This document shows, piece by piece, positions 19,801 through 31,859 of a stretch of DNA of 64,000 nucleotides. Numbering within the stretch: the first letter of the stretch is position 1; each line of letters opens with the position of its first letter. This DNA comes from Agapetus fuscipes (taxonomy: Eukaryota; Arthropoda; Insecta; Trichoptera; Glossosomatidae): positions 10,421,001 to 10,485,000 of the forward strand of contig OX637332.1 of assembly GCA_951799405.1 (NCBI GenBank), given 5' to 3'. The notes beneath the pieces were generated by a model. That model was given only the letters and a program-made list of their open reading frames with translations. It did no database searches and was not told the origin of the DNA. The translations under genes were made by a program, and so were the position numbers.

Positions 19801-22800
19801 TTGGGTGTGAACTCTACCACATCAGAAATTTTTTATATATTTCAAATTACACCAGATAAAATGTGTCGCCTTATTAAGTTCATTTTTTATCACACGTCTG
19901 ATACTTTTCTAAAATAACCCAGTCATGCTCTAGAATAATATTTTAACTCTCTGTTTATTGTATGTTTATTAACAAATAAACTTTTTTAAAACAGCTTTTT
20001 AAATTGACTTTTCGTAGCGTGTGTCAATTTGAAGATATTTTAAAAATAAGGGATTTTCAATAGTAGGTATGTTAAAATGTGTTTTGAAATTTAATGTAAT
20101 GATCATCATGTTTGAACTATTCAATAAAGCTTTTATTGAAGATCTTCGTATTTCTATAAGAGTCATGTGGATGTTTGATTATTTTAATCCACTGATTGAC
20201 GGTTACATACTTGGAATTCATAAAACAACTGATGAAATATCTTTATCAAGAAAGACAATCTGAAATTGAAAGTTGAAAAAACTAGATATAAAATGGAAAC
20301 CATCCGATGAAGCACACAGGAAATATACGGCAATAAAGTTTGATAAAATGACCTACTTGTATGACTGGTCTATATGATGGTCTGTGAAAGTTTATACATA
20401 ATTACAGATTTCCATTCTATTAAAATGTGTTAAAACACTGAAATATGTTACCTACTAAGCACATTTACTTTCAAAAATAGTTCAACGACTCAATCGGATT
20501 GAAAAGAACAAAGTTACGAGACTTGAACATTTATAATTTTCGTTCATTGTAAAGTCATCTAAATTATTGATAATTTTGAATCAACAGACTTTTAAATAAT
20601 CTCTAATCTAATCTTTAATTTAAGTCGCAAAGATATATTACATTTGAGATTAATATAAAATGCATTCCCACAAACAGAAACGTATAAGTTCGCGCGTAAA
20701 CATTCCGCATGTGGACTTACATCATAAAAACCCAATCTCAAATTAATATAAACCCTGCAACTCTTGCCGACCTTTCCTGAAAAAGGGATGACATTGGTAA
20801 AGTGAACCAATTTTTACAATGATTTTTAATAAAGTTACGGAAAAATCATTAGGTACCTTTCAAGAAGTTGGAGACATCTTCAAGCTGTGGGATATTGTCC
20901 TCCCTGTAGCCGCAGTTTTCTATCAGCAATGGAAACACGTGGTTGTGTTCATGGCACGCATGCGTCGGATACAGCTCCACCAGCTGCCGGAACACCAGCC
21001 CCCACGTGGATATTTCCTCTGGAGTATAGTCCACGTGGGGCAAGGGCTGGCCGTGCTTGTAGTGGTAGGCGATGTCTGCAAAGTACTTGCGGCGCTCGCG
21101 GTACACGCTGTCTGTGAAGCCGGGATGGTCGCTCTCCAGCTCGCTGCCGTAGGAGAGGATCTGGTTGGCGAAGCGATCCAAGTCGCGGATGCGCCGGGGA
21201 AACCATGGTACAGCGGCTGAAAGAGAATAATAATAGATCAGCCATTGCACTGTAACGAGATGGATTTGTTTGTTAGGTAAAATGGAACATGAGATTTGAA
21301 TTTGAATGAAAAGGAAAACAAAAGAATAGAGAGGGAGGAGAAGCTTGCCAGGCGGGATAGCCACAAGCCGTTATTATTGTGCTGTGGTTTATTGTGTATA
21401 CATTGTGAAAGGAATAAAAGTAAACATATTAAAGTGGCTGTTATATTATTAATTGTGTCAATCAGCAGGACAGAGAGGAAAAACCCTCACAGCACGCTAG
21501 AAGCATTCTGCCACCATTCTGACCGGTTTGATTATTATTTTTTCTATCCGGCTCCAGGTTAGAAGTCTTGAAGAGTTAAAGGAAACATACACCTATTTTT
21601 TCTTCTCTAGTTGCAGAGTTGTATCCCCAATAAATCAGATGATAAAAGTTAGTATTTTCAAAAATTTGTGACGGATTGTTTTGTACACATGACTTATGTT
21701 CATGCAAAAAAATTCGCAATCCTTGGCCAAACTATTCATGACAGTATTAACTTTAATAAAGTTGAATAATCTTTACTTTTAATCCGTATTTAATTTTACA
21801 TTCAAATAATGAATACTAACGTGAGAATATTTTTATGAACACTAAACAATTTATTTTTCTGCCATGAAAAACACAAACACAAAAACACAAAGTCAATACG
21901 ATCAAAATTGATTGAAAATTTTCTGACAGTACGTTTATTGTAATCTTCTAACAAACATTCAAATAGAAACTTACTCTTCGTCACTTACACTTACTCAAAG
22001 TCAATACGATCAAAATTGATTGAAAATTTTCTGACAGTACGTTTATTGTAATCTACTAACAAACATTCAAATAGAAACTTACTCTTATTATCTTTGTAGT
22101 TCCTCGATATGATGCTAAAATAGCACGTGGTCTTTCTTAGTTCCTCAATGGCTCCATTAAAGTCCCCTTGATTGTGTGTGCATTCCACCATAAACTCATA
22201 ACCAGGTCCTCTGCTGGAAGACCTTGACTCTATGTGGGACAGGTTGATTCCATGCTCGGAGAAAATCTTCAGCGACCTGGCCAGGGAGCCTGCCTCGTCG
22301 TCCTCCGGAGTGGAAAAGATGACGCAGGTGGACTTGGAAGAATCACGACCTTCTTTGATGTAGTTACCGCCATCCATAAGACGAGGCTGAAAAAAAGGCG
22401 TTTTAATTGCTGAACTTTTTGTAGAGTAAAATGATAGGTAGACACTCTACCCTCTTCCATCAGAAGTATATAATTTGCAAAAAACTATTTTGATGGAAGA
22501 TTATGTTTATGTTTTGGTTGTCAAACAACAAACAATACAATTGATTTTATTTAATTAACGTTTTCTTTACTTAGATTTTGTAGGGTTTGTGTATTCACAC
22601 AGTGAAAATTCATTTTATTTAAAATCAAATTATTTTTTATTAAACGTTGTTTTATTTTCACAATAATATTTTAAATCTCGAGTACTTTCGACCTTCAATA
22701 TTCAGGTCATTATCAATTTTATTTTTCTTTACTTGTCTAATTTTATTATTCCTTGACTTATAGGTTAGTATGAGGCTGACCACCCATACTGTAAAAAATA

Positions 22801-25800
22801 GCTCACTTTGCTAATGTCACCCCAATGTCAAGGAATGTCGGCAAAAGTTATAGGGTTTGTGTTCATTTGAGGTTTGGATTTTATTTGTGAGTCCACATTC
22901 AGCATTTGTAAGCGCGAACTGCACGACTTTTGGAACTTAGATTATAGGTTATTGTAGAACCAGCTGAAATTTTGAAGATAGTTTTTAAATAGATCAGAAG
23001 GTAGCCTTTTAAAACTTCAACAGAGTACAAAAAATATCGAAATTCAAAGTTTTTCAGAATAAAAGCGCACACCGTCTAAAGTTTCTTTAGATTTCTTATT
23101 TTTAATAATATACGAGTACTTATGGACACGTCTATATAATATGTATCAGTTAGTAAGCCCCTGTTTAATTACTTCAATCATTAAAATTAAGTAGATTCGA
23201 ATTATATCTTCTTATATTTAGACATGTTGGTACAAGTATGTCACATGCATTTTGTAATTAAAAGTAAAAACCTTATTTTAATGTAAATAATGTCGCTATT
23301 GCAAAGTATGAAGCATTTTACATATTCTGTTAAAGTTGCAGCAAACGCCAATCATGCAATTATGTAAATCACACTGAGAAAAATTAACATAATTCAGGGG
23401 TACATACGCCAGCATTTTTGCAAAATAAGTGTCCTCAATTTACCATTCAATCGATAATAATTCATGTTTTGAAAGTCTTAAACGTGTGTCTTGTTTACCT
23501 TGGACCAATTTTTTTGTCAATTTCCTGTGAATATTTTTGGTACGATAAACTTTTGAAGGAAAACTTTAAAAAATATTTTATAAGAGAATATAAATTATTG
23601 ATTAGGTAAAGATCATATGTCATGGATCTAACCCAGGTTCATTGATAATATTTAACACAAAAATGGACCACCCATATAGATTGGCGATACCAAAAAAAAA
23701 CTTAAATACTGAAATTCACATCATACTCATTCTGCGTGAATATGTCAGAAGAACCTAGATCACGTGGAGGCTCATTCAAAGGCTTATTTCTTATAAAAAA
23801 TATTGGAAATATGGTCAAGCGCATCACGACGGTAGCTTTGAGTAGCGTGTTGGAAATAAAAACAACGCTGCTTCGAGTCCGTTGGAACCCTCGACGTTAA
23901 CTTAAATACCCTAATTCAACATACATCATAAGGTGATTATCGATTAATAGTGAAAAAAAAAACATAATATTGGTTAAGGTTTGGTGGTTCACACTGTGAA
24001 AGTCCATTGTATTTATTTTTGTAAAAAACACGCACAGTTTAAATTCACTTAATATTTTTTATTTTATATGCTTAAACAATAAAATCGATAACCTTCGGGG
24101 ATAACGCAGGCAATAAGTTACACTATATGTGTAGCTTAGTTGCGTTTTGCGTTTTTTTTTTTTAAACGTTTTCGCTTCAAAAGGCATCATCAGAAGCAAT
24201 GATTTGATTCTCATTCATTGCTTCTGCATTCTTGCATCAAATCATTGCTTCTGATGATGTCTTTTGAAGCGAAAACGTTAAAGCATATAAGTGAATTTAA
24301 AACTGTGTGTTTTTTTACAAAAATAAAGTTAATTGCTAATGTTTCTGGCCATGCAAAAATAAGGTTTTTTGAATTTCAGTTTTCTTCATGAATTTATTAA
24401 AAAAAGGAGATGCTAACATAATGGATTTGCGCAAGATACATAATATGTTGAATGGAGGTATTCCTTGACTTATAGGTTGGTATGAGGCTGACCACTCATA
24501 CTGTAAAAAAGTGTTCACTTTGCCGATGTCACCCCTGTTTCATGGAAGGTCGGCAAGAGTTGTAGGGCTTATGCTCATTTGAGATTGGATTTTTATATTG
24601 TAGGTCCACTTATACATGTCTGCTTGTGGGAATGCATTTAATATGAATCTTAAATGATATTATCTTTGTAGCTTAGATTTAGATTTTAGAGGGGTATTTT
24701 TCTCACAAAACTCATTATAAAATATACTGGTATTCTTTGGGTTAAATAAAAGAAATACCTAATACCATTAAGCTGTAATTCTAATCGATGCCTAATACCT
24801 CCTAGTTCACATACGTACATGTTTACTCGTTCATTGAAAATATCATAATGTCTTGCTTGACTGGTATTCCGTATATCTGTAGTGAATTATTGTCTTATTG
24901 TCAGTAACTTATTTACTTGTTATCTTAGACTATACAAACCTACACAATTATTTAATTATTCTCATCGCAATAATATTGACGTCGTAATATTATCTTCAAA
25001 TAATATATGTACATTGGGCATACGTGATGAGCTGTGTACCAAGGAAATGGCTACAGCTCATCGTCTGTATGGTACACTTTGGTGATTTCTATATATGCTT
25101 GATTTTTTTATAGTTTATGGATAAATTTTAAGCTAGTAATTGCATTGGTAATTTAGTTTACTTTTAACACCAAGGATGATGTATTTTTAAACGTATAATT
25201 AAAGGATTGATACGATGCGGCTCTTTGACTCACAATTATTTAAAATTTCAAGGCCACTTTTTTTTAGATAGAATGTGTTTCAAAATAAAGTCACTTGATT
25301 CCCCCTGAAGTTTCTTTTATTTTCGAATGTGAGCTTTGTTTAGTAGGCAAAAATCTCTATTGAGAGGAACTAAAAAAACTTGATTATTGATAACGATGAG
25401 TACCTATAATTCTCTATGAATATGCGATTTCCCTTATTTATCTTTTCATTATTTATTTTAACGGTATGTTTGTTTGTGCATTTATAATGTACTCATAAGT
25501 ACTAAACAAGTTATTTTCACTTTTATCTATCAACATGAAAGTGTATCACGGCAAGAGTTGCAGGGCTTATGTTCATTTGAGGTTTGGATTTTATTTGTAA
25601 GTACACAATCAGCATTTGTAAGCGCGAACTACACGTGCTTGTTTGTGGGCATACATCTGAGAGCTTTGAATGAATATATCCTTGCAACTTAGATTAAAAA
25701 AAAGATTTAAAAAAAAAATGAAAAATTACACAGTTGATGCCTCCACAATCAATAGCTACCCGTAGGTATATATATTTGTTCGCAATAACAAGAAAATTTT

Positions 25801-28800
25801 GAGAGGAGCTTAACAAACAAAAATGTTCAGTGTTTTCATTAATTTTAAATTACCAAAATTTTGCATATTTACTTCGACATAATATCACAAAATTATATCC
25901 AGTATAAATAATTATTAAATATACTTTCAACTGATCAATTATGGTCTGGAACTAAGTTGCATACCTGCGCATGTAAACTGGTCTTTGAGTCAACACTTGG
26001 CTGCAATGGAAAATCATTGCATGCTAAGTATAATAAAACACCAGTGTAAATAAATACACAGTCTGATGCCATATTTTACAAAATTACATTACATTGTAAA
26101 TAACAATATAATATAATGATAATCATTTATTTTTTAGAACGTGACATTATTATGTTCTATAAAAATAAGTGTGTGCTCTCATTTATCAGTTTAAGCTCAA
26201 AAATATTGATTGACTAATAAAAATATCACAAAAATTATGTAAATTCATTATTTTGTCACGCAATAGTCTAAAAACAAAACGCAAACATGTAGTTTTATTC
26301 AATTAATGCCATATTGAAGCAGTATGATGTTCAAGTCGTCGTGAATATAAAAAAAGTTGAGGAAGGTCTCTGATAGGTACGATGATCAGTACCCTGAGTA
26401 CGAGTTGCAAAACTTGAGTAAAGTAAATTTTACGGAAAGTATTAAAGAGTGGTTTTCCCCAAAATCTGCCGTTTTTGTTTGTTTGAACTTGATTTTCTTC
26501 AACACTGTAACTCTTTTGCTAAGACCATAAAGTGTAAGAAACAAAAACGGCAGATTTTGGGAAAAATCACTCTTTAATACTTTCCGTAAGCCTTACTTTA
26601 CTCAGGATTTGCAGCTCGTACTAGGGGTACAGACGACATACATAAAAAGCATTGCCGGTGACTGGATGCGGAAGGCCCAGGATCGACATGACTAAAGAGA
26701 TATGGGGGAGGCTGATACACATAATATGTTTGGCAGTGGACGAGAAAGATTAATTAATTATCACAGCTTTTTTTTTTTGTACATGAATGAATCTATACAT
26801 AAAAATACTTTAATTTAAGATAATTAAATTTAGGCCAAAGACATTTGTAGTCATTGGCTTTCAAATATTTTTACGAAAATGTTTGTACTACAGCTCTTGA
26901 AGATTTCCCCTGAAATATTGAAGAGATGGAAAAAAAAACCTTATAGACTTTGTATATAAATTTGCCTGAAAATACTTACTTATTGCTAAAAACTTTATTT
27001 ATTTATTTTCTGTGTGGCCGATTATCACGTAGGACTACTACTATCATGCCGCCCTTTGGCTTTTGTTTAAATAAAATAATGCGATAGGAGTGCTCATATC
27101 AAAAATAATCTATTTTTAAACTGACATATTCGAAAAGTATTGCTTTATTTCCGGGACTATTTTATCAATTCAGTACAAATCTGGTATTTTCTCGATTTCC
27201 TATCGATATTTAGACTTTCAATAAACTTACAGCGTTCTCTAAATTTTAATTTATCTTTTTAGATATCTGTGATGTTGGCGGCTGGGGTTTATTAAAGTAA
27301 AATTGGTTTTGTGATTTAGTTTTTTATGTCAATGTATAGGTATATTGTTGTTTATTGATTTAAAAAATGTAATTTGTCATGTATGTTCCTTGACTTATAG
27401 GTTGTTATGCGGCTGACCACCCATACTGTAAAAAATTGGTTCACTTTGCCAATGTCACCCCTGTTTCAGGGAAGGACGGCAAGAGTTGCAAGGCTTATGT
27501 TCATTTGAGATTGCGTTTTATATTGTAGGTCCACATGCGGCATGTGTTAGCGCGAAATTATACATATCTGCTTGTGGGAATGCTTTTAATATAAATCTTA
27601 AATGATATATATCTTTGCAGCTTAGATTAGATTAGATTAGATTAGAATAAACAGGAGATAGCAGTAGTGTTTTAATATGAAACAATTGAATCTCACAAGT
27701 AGAGGGCCTTCGCTACAACCACGACCAAGAGAAAATAGAAAAATGGCGAAAAAAATATTGTTTTGCGATTGACAACAAACTTCATACTATCAAGAGCAGA
27801 CATGTCCAACTCATACGATGTTGCGGGCCACATGCTCTATTTTGTAATGAGTTGGAGGCCGTAAAAGAACATAGGTCAAAAAGTTCCATCAAATGAAAAC
27901 TGATAATTCCCTCGAATTGAAAACCCCGGATTGCTAATGATATTGATTAATGTAAAACAATGTCTTCGCGGGCCACGTGTTTGAGATACCAAATATTGTG
28001 GCCAGTGGGTAATCTACACGTTTTTAAAAAAAATGGTCAAAATTTTAAAGCGGTTTAGGTACATAGGTGTAGAAATACTCAATAACATCGTTTTTCAAAG
28101 CTCTAATTTTATAAGTTACGACTAAGTAAATGGACTTCGTTTATTTTTGTTTTAAATACATTTAATATTAATGGTTTTAAGCACGATTTTCAAAAATCCC
28201 TTTTTTTTACCACGGATAACCCTTTTTCAGATTATAATACAAACAAAATATAAGAAAAAAGTAAATAAGGTCGACAACCATTATTTCATACTTGATTTCA
28301 TTTCAGGTTTAATGAAAATAAATTTAATTTTATGGAAAGGTGATATATTTTTTATTGCCCAATTTATTTGTTTGGTTTGTTTTGTAGGTTTTTTTGTTTC
28401 AGTAACTATGAGTACCAAAAAAATCTTAAAAAAACAACTACCAATGCCATTACAAGTCAGATTTTCTTCTTTTGAACATTTGAAGTGAATTTTTGTGCGA
28501 TAAATATGTTACTGATATTTTAATTACATGTATGACTAATATATTATACAGGTTTTAGCAGTAACTTCGTGAAAGTTCATTTTAATAGATTAAAATAAAA
28601 TACTTGTTTGTTATAATTCACATGAGTTTTTATTTTTATTACCTGAAGATGGGAGGTATTGCTTCTCCCGAAACCGGTAGTGTTTAAAAATAAAAACTCA
28701 TGTGAATTATAACAAACAAGTATTTTATTTTTATCTATATATGACTATTATTCATAACATATGGATTGTAAGGATGAATTGAATTTTCTTGTTAGTCGGT

Positions 28801-29528
28801 ACACATGCGTTGTGAGAAAACATTTGAATGACTAACAATCAAGTTTTCTCAAAATTTACTGCAAAAAATAAGATACAAATTAGTAGGATGCATGATCTCC
28901 TACATTTTGTTGCTTATACATAATTTTAGTATAAATTGTTCGCAGACACCAGTTATCTAAAAAAAGTTTTTATGTACATTAAGACATTCATAAATAAATA
29001 AAAAATATTCATCTCTTTTGGAATAATAATCAAATATTCGTAATAAACAAACCTTAATTGTAATTTTTAGTGTTATATTTCGCGCTACTTTGCAAGCTTA
29101 CACATATGTACATACACACAGTCATCTCTTTACTTTTATTCCTGAAATATTCTATAAAGTATTTTATTTTATATGGGATCCTGTGCAAAATACCCTCCAG
29201 ATTTAATTAACGTAATTTGGAGGTCTATGCTGCCTTAATTTTGGTGTTGCAGTGAGAGTTGATGTCCTGATCCTTTGAAACACGTATTGTTTTAATACTT
29301 CTGCATTTTTATTTTATAAAAAAGAATGTAAACAAAATAAAAAGAATCAGGATTGTTTGACAACAGCAACCTATCACATTAAAACAAATATAATCGACAG
29401 TAAAGCAAAATTCAGCGCTTGTATTATACCACCTAGTAAAAAAAAATCTAAATTACCTGATCTGGGGGTGAGTTTGTAGGATAAGCTGCTGTATTCCCGT
29501 TGGAGACGATTGCCTGTGGACCCATCAT
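16823..29528 (-). CDS. PAH: Phenylalanine 4-monooxygenase (Henna), complete
   Basis: Six exons on the minus strand: 29457-29528, 22083-22386, 20857-21216, 18731-18993, 17537-17766, 16823-16979. Phases agree throughout and give 1386 nt (461 aa). The cytosolic iron- and tetrahydrobiopterin-dependent enzyme hydroxylates phenylalanine to tyrosine, feeding catecholamine, melanin and cuticle synthesis. The first 24 residues are variable. Exon 2 encodes the regulatory ACT domain ([12 protein letters not shown]). Exons 3-5 encode the catalytic domain with the iron ligands His295 and His300 (CHELLGH) and Glu340 (FTVEFG), and the TQYIRH and [13 protein letters not shown] motifs are intact. Exon 6 encodes the short tetramerisation tail ending LLNAMRKL. 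Length matches insect PAH. The start is the first of two consecutive ATGs about 70 bases below a TATA box. The 7.1-kb first intron is mostly repeats, and the exon-2 donor region is tandemly duplicated. Tryptophan or tyrosine hydroxylase is unlikely given the overall match to PAH. Confidence 0.96.
18273..18523 (+). mobile_element. FamA SINE-like element, full length
   Basis: Starts TTCCTTGACTTATAGGTTGG and ends in a TTATAGATTATAGATT tail. It lies in the intron between hydroxylase exons 5 and 4, opposite to the gene. Confidence 0.85.
20600..20820 (-). mobile_element. FamA copy, 5'-truncated
   Basis: Minus orientation with an AATCTAATCTTTAATTTAAG tail. The 5' 35 bases are missing. Its edge is only about 37 bases from the hydroxylase exon 20857-21216 donor. 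Confidence 0.8.
21888..22086. repeat. Tandem duplication covering the exon-2 donor of the hydroxylase
   Basis: Segments 21888-21978 and 21996-22086 (91 bp each, offset 108) differ at one base. Each includes the minus-strand string AAGAGTAAGTTTC, that is, the last exon bases plus a GTAAGT donor. The exonic copy is at 22083/22082; the duplicate sits in the intron. Confidence 0.9.
22749..22952 (+). mobile_element. FamA copy, internally shortened
   Basis: Full 5' end, but a deletion removes the AATGCATTTAATATGAATC region. It ends GGAACTTAGATTATAGGTTA. Located in hydroxylase intron 1. Confidence 0.8.
23000..24010. other. AT-rich intron sequence, nothing recognised
   Basis: Part of hydroxylase intron 1. 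Small open frames lack splice context or recognisable motifs. Confidence 0.4.
24011..24327. mobile_element. Fold-back element with an inserted FamC fragment
   Basis: Outer arms 24011-24050 and 24289-24327 are near-perfect inverted copies (TTTGTAAAAAACAC...TTCACTT). Inner arms around 24167-24210 and 24237-24280 (AACGTTTTCGCTTCAAAAG) are also inverted. Between the left outer and inner arms lies the 3' end of a FamC SINE (24093-24150, CCTTCGGGGATAACGC). Confidence 0.7.
24461..24695 (+). mobile_element. FamA copy
   Basis: Starts TTCCTTGACTTATAGGTTGG and ends TTTAGATTTTAGA. Located in hydroxylase intron 1. Confidence 0.82.
25548..25697 (+). mobile_element. FamA copy, 5'-truncated
   Basis: Begins inside the element at CGGCAAGAGTTGCAGGGC and ends CAACTTAGATTAAA. 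Nearly identical over its length to the 18.3-kb copy. Confidence 0.8.
25700..26385. other. AT-rich intron sequence, nothing recognised
   Basis: No repeat or exon could be supported in this part of hydroxylase intron 1. Confidence 0.35.
26389..26630. mobile_element. Fold-back MITE related to the 41-kb element
   Basis: Ends GTACCCTGAGTACGAG and CTCGTACTAGGGGTAC are inverted. Most of the length pairs, with an inner block AATCTGCCGTTTTTG inverted as CAAAAACGGCAGATT. The centre carries TTTTGCTAAGACCATAAAGT, which also occurs in the 41022-41720 element. Confidence 0.8.
27385..27646 (+). mobile_element. FamA copy with GATTA tail
   Basis: Full 5' end and a TTAGATTAGATTAGATTAGA tail. About 100 bases upstream (27280-27384) also match 34610-34697, so this copy and the 34.7-kb copy share more than the element itself. 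Confidence 0.83.
27803..27995. mobile_element. hAT-like MITE, decayed
   Basis: Left end CAGACATGTCCAACTC followed by GCGGGCCACATG. Right part GCGGGCCACGTGTTTGAGA is inverted relative to it. The same arrangement is seen at 55168-55812. Assignment to hAT rests on the CAG-rGTGTCAAAC-type ends only. Confidence 0.45.
28592..28731. mobile_element. Fold-back element with hammerhead-like core
   Basis: Arms 28592-28637 and 28686-28731 are inverted copies (about 46 bp). The loop 28641-28680 reads CCTGAAGATGGGAGGTATTG then CTTCTCCCGAAACCGGTAG. That is a CTGANGA box, a GGGAG/CTCCC stem and a GAAAC box, the arrangement of a hammerhead ribozyme core. Self-cleavage is not shown. Confidence 0.55.
28740..29450. 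other. AT-rich intron sequence, nothing recognised
   Basis: The last part of hydroxylase intron 1 before exon 1. No repeat or exon could be supported. Confidence 0.35.
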
Positions 29529-29594
29529 CTTGATGTATTTAAAATATTTCACTCAATTCTGGACACAAAAAAACATGGAAGTGTTCAATAAAAG

Positions 29595-29603
29595 TCTATA
29601 TAA
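29595..29603 (-). promoter_or_regulatory. Candidate TATA box of the hydroxylase gene
   Basis: The minus strand reads CTTATATAGAC here, about 70 bases upstream of the start codon at 29528. That leaves room for a transcription start near 29570 and a 5' UTR of roughly 40 bases. Position and sequence are canonical; the start site itself is inferred. Confidence 0.55.
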
Positions 29604-29609
29604 GTTTCG

Positions 29610-30580
29610 TTTTGCTCTGATATTTTAATTTCACTGTTGTCTTTGACGCTCACAAGATTTTGTCGTGAATGAAGTGGTTTGAGCGTTGTCAACTCGTTTT
29701 TATAGATTGCCTGGAACTCAAGTACTTGCCTTTATCTAAATAATATATGCTTGAGACTTGAATGGCAATCGTTTAACTGCATTATACATTCATAATATTT
29801 TGTTTTTGTTTATCTTACTAGTTACTTACTTTTCTTCAATACAAACCTCGTTGATTCCACTGATGTATAATGCTTTGTCGGGACGTGATCAAACGAAATG
29901 TGCGAATACCAGACAGTTTTTTTTTGATAAAAATCGATTTATTTTAACTCAGCTATTCGAAAATAGGGGTGCTTAATTTTTTCTTTAAATTGAAAATCTG
30001 CCTTTCCATCTTCCTCACTCCACCTACTCCTAGGAACGTTTCGTAAATCTTCCTTCAGATTTGCATTATTACGTAAATCGTTTTCTTTTGTTGTTTTCAA
30101 TATTTTTTTTGTAACCAATTTCTTGTACTCTCCCTACGATATTTGGCAAAATAAAAGAGACCTGCCTACTTTTATCGTACCAACATGGATTATTTTTGTC
30201 TAGAATATAAAAAGGGTTGTACAAACCGTGGTGAAGAGACAAACTTTACTCTGCACTACGGTTTGCCAAATCCATTTGTTAGTTCATAAATAAATGAAAT
30301 AATCATAATTGAAAAGCAATATTCAATCAAGATGATGAAACTTTGTTTCTTTATTTCATTCTGGCAATTCGATAAACATTTACAGCCACTTTTTGTGCAA
30401 AACAATTTATTAAAAACGTGATTTTGAAATCATAAGAACCATTACAAGGCAATCATTCTGGTTATTAGTGGACAGGATACCACGAATTACGGGTACCTAC
30501 TTAGAATCTAGTGCAATTTTAAGATATATTGCAAAGACTGACTTTTGTAAAGATATTATAGTGGTTTTTCCTTTTTCCAC
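29610..30580. other. Intergenic sequence, nothing recognised
   Basis: Upstream of the hydroxylase promoter. A short imperfect inverted repeat occurs at 30212-30270 (CAAACCGTGGTGAAGAG / CTCTGCACTACGGTTTG). No exon was recognised. Confidence 0.35.
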
Positions 30581-30589
30581 TTCGTGTCT

Positions 30590-30960
30590 CAAAATATTTA
30601 TTTCTGCGTTCCACGTTGATATATGGAAGTGAAGCATGGACTATGAATGACAGCAACATGAGTTAGGTATATATGTACGGGGGAAATAAAATCCGTGAGG
30701 AGAATGTTAGTAAAAACGGCAAGAGATACTCGTAGAGTTAAGAATTAATGAGTAAAAGAAAACAGCAATCTGAAATAGGATGTGAAAGTAAAGGAACAAA
30801 ATAATGTAATGGAATGGGGGATTAATGTAAAAAAAAATTCAGTCCCCTCCTAAGGACTGAGAAAAACTGAGTGGGAAGACGAAGAAGAAGAGCTATCTGG
30901 AATGGCAAAAGCGCTCTCTTTTATATAGATAGGCTCATAAGCACCGTCGGCAACGAAACG
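30590..30960 (+). mobile_element. Decayed LINE reverse-transcriptase tail
   Basis: The plus strand encodes STLIYGSEAWTMNDSN with stops nearby, the same signature as the minus-strand fragment at 5.1 kb. Confidence 0.6.
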
Positions 30961-31328
30961 TCACAAATGGCTTCGTGCATAAATATGAAAGAAAGAAATT
31001 AAATGAACTTTTAAATTTCCACTTCATAGTCGACGTCACAGTCGACATTAATGACAATTTTGGTTTTTAAGTTCTTTCTACCTCAGCCACCCCAGCAACC
31101 ACAACGTAGGAAGCTGATGGAGATTGGAAAAGCTTATCATACCACCAACAAGTTACCGACAACAAGCAACCGAGAAGAATAACCAGCTTTGAAAACCAGC
31201 CTCGAGAATGCTTACTGCTCTTGGAAGCAAGACGTCGGCAGGTAGAAAAGCTGCAAATAGAACATGGCGAAACCCGATAAACCTCAAATTAAAATGTGAA
31301 ATTTGAATATGATTACATATTTATTGAG

Positions 31329-31584
31329 TCTATAATCTATAATCTATAATCTAAGTTGCAAGGATATATTCATTCAAAGCTCTCAGATGTATGCCCACAA
31401 ACAAACACGTGTAGTTCGCGCTTACAAATGCTGATTGTGTACTTACAAATAAAATCCAAACCTCAAATGAACATAAGCCCTGCAACTCTTGCCGACATTC
31501 CCTGAAACAGGGGTGACATTGGCAAAGTGAACCACTTTTTACAGTATGGGTGGTCAGCCTCATACCAACCAATAAGTCAAGGAA
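31329..31584 (-). mobile_element. FamA copy downstream of a LINE 3' end
   Basis: Full-length minus-strand FamA with a three-fold TATAATC tail at 31329-31350. Its 5' end lies 118 bases from the stop of the LINE fragment at 31708. The same arrangement recurs at 59.3-61.9 kb. Confidence 0.85.
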
Positions 31585-31707
31585 TACGAGTAATAAATAA
31601 CATTTAACTATAAAAAAAAAAACAACAACAAAACCTTAAAAATAAATCTATACAAAAAACGTCAAAAAATTCTTATGCAAAAAATGTAGCAAACTAATAA
31701 ACCAACA

Positions 31708-31845
31708 TTACAAATCAGCATTGCAGATTAGCCGCCTCTTCTTCCTGTCCTTGCATACTTCTTTCATTTCATCCAGAGTCATAACCTTTTTCATACAAGC
31801 TCTTCTTTTATTATGACTCTGGATATCCCATTCACTCAAATTCAC
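31708..31845 (-). mobile_element. LINE reverse-transcriptase C-terminus, 5'-truncated
   Basis: The minus strand encodes WDIQSHNKRRACMKKVMTLD followed by EMKEVCKDRKKRRLICNADL and a stop. This matches the end of the 200-aa frame at 61273-61875 almost residue for residue. Similarity ends at about 31845. Confidence 0.8.
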
Positions 31846-31859
31846 CCAAAAAATTATAA

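Noticed and set aside
28171..28488. 105-codon plus-strand frame
   Set aside because: AT-rich composition, no domain, no splice or promoter context; lies in hydroxylase intron 1.
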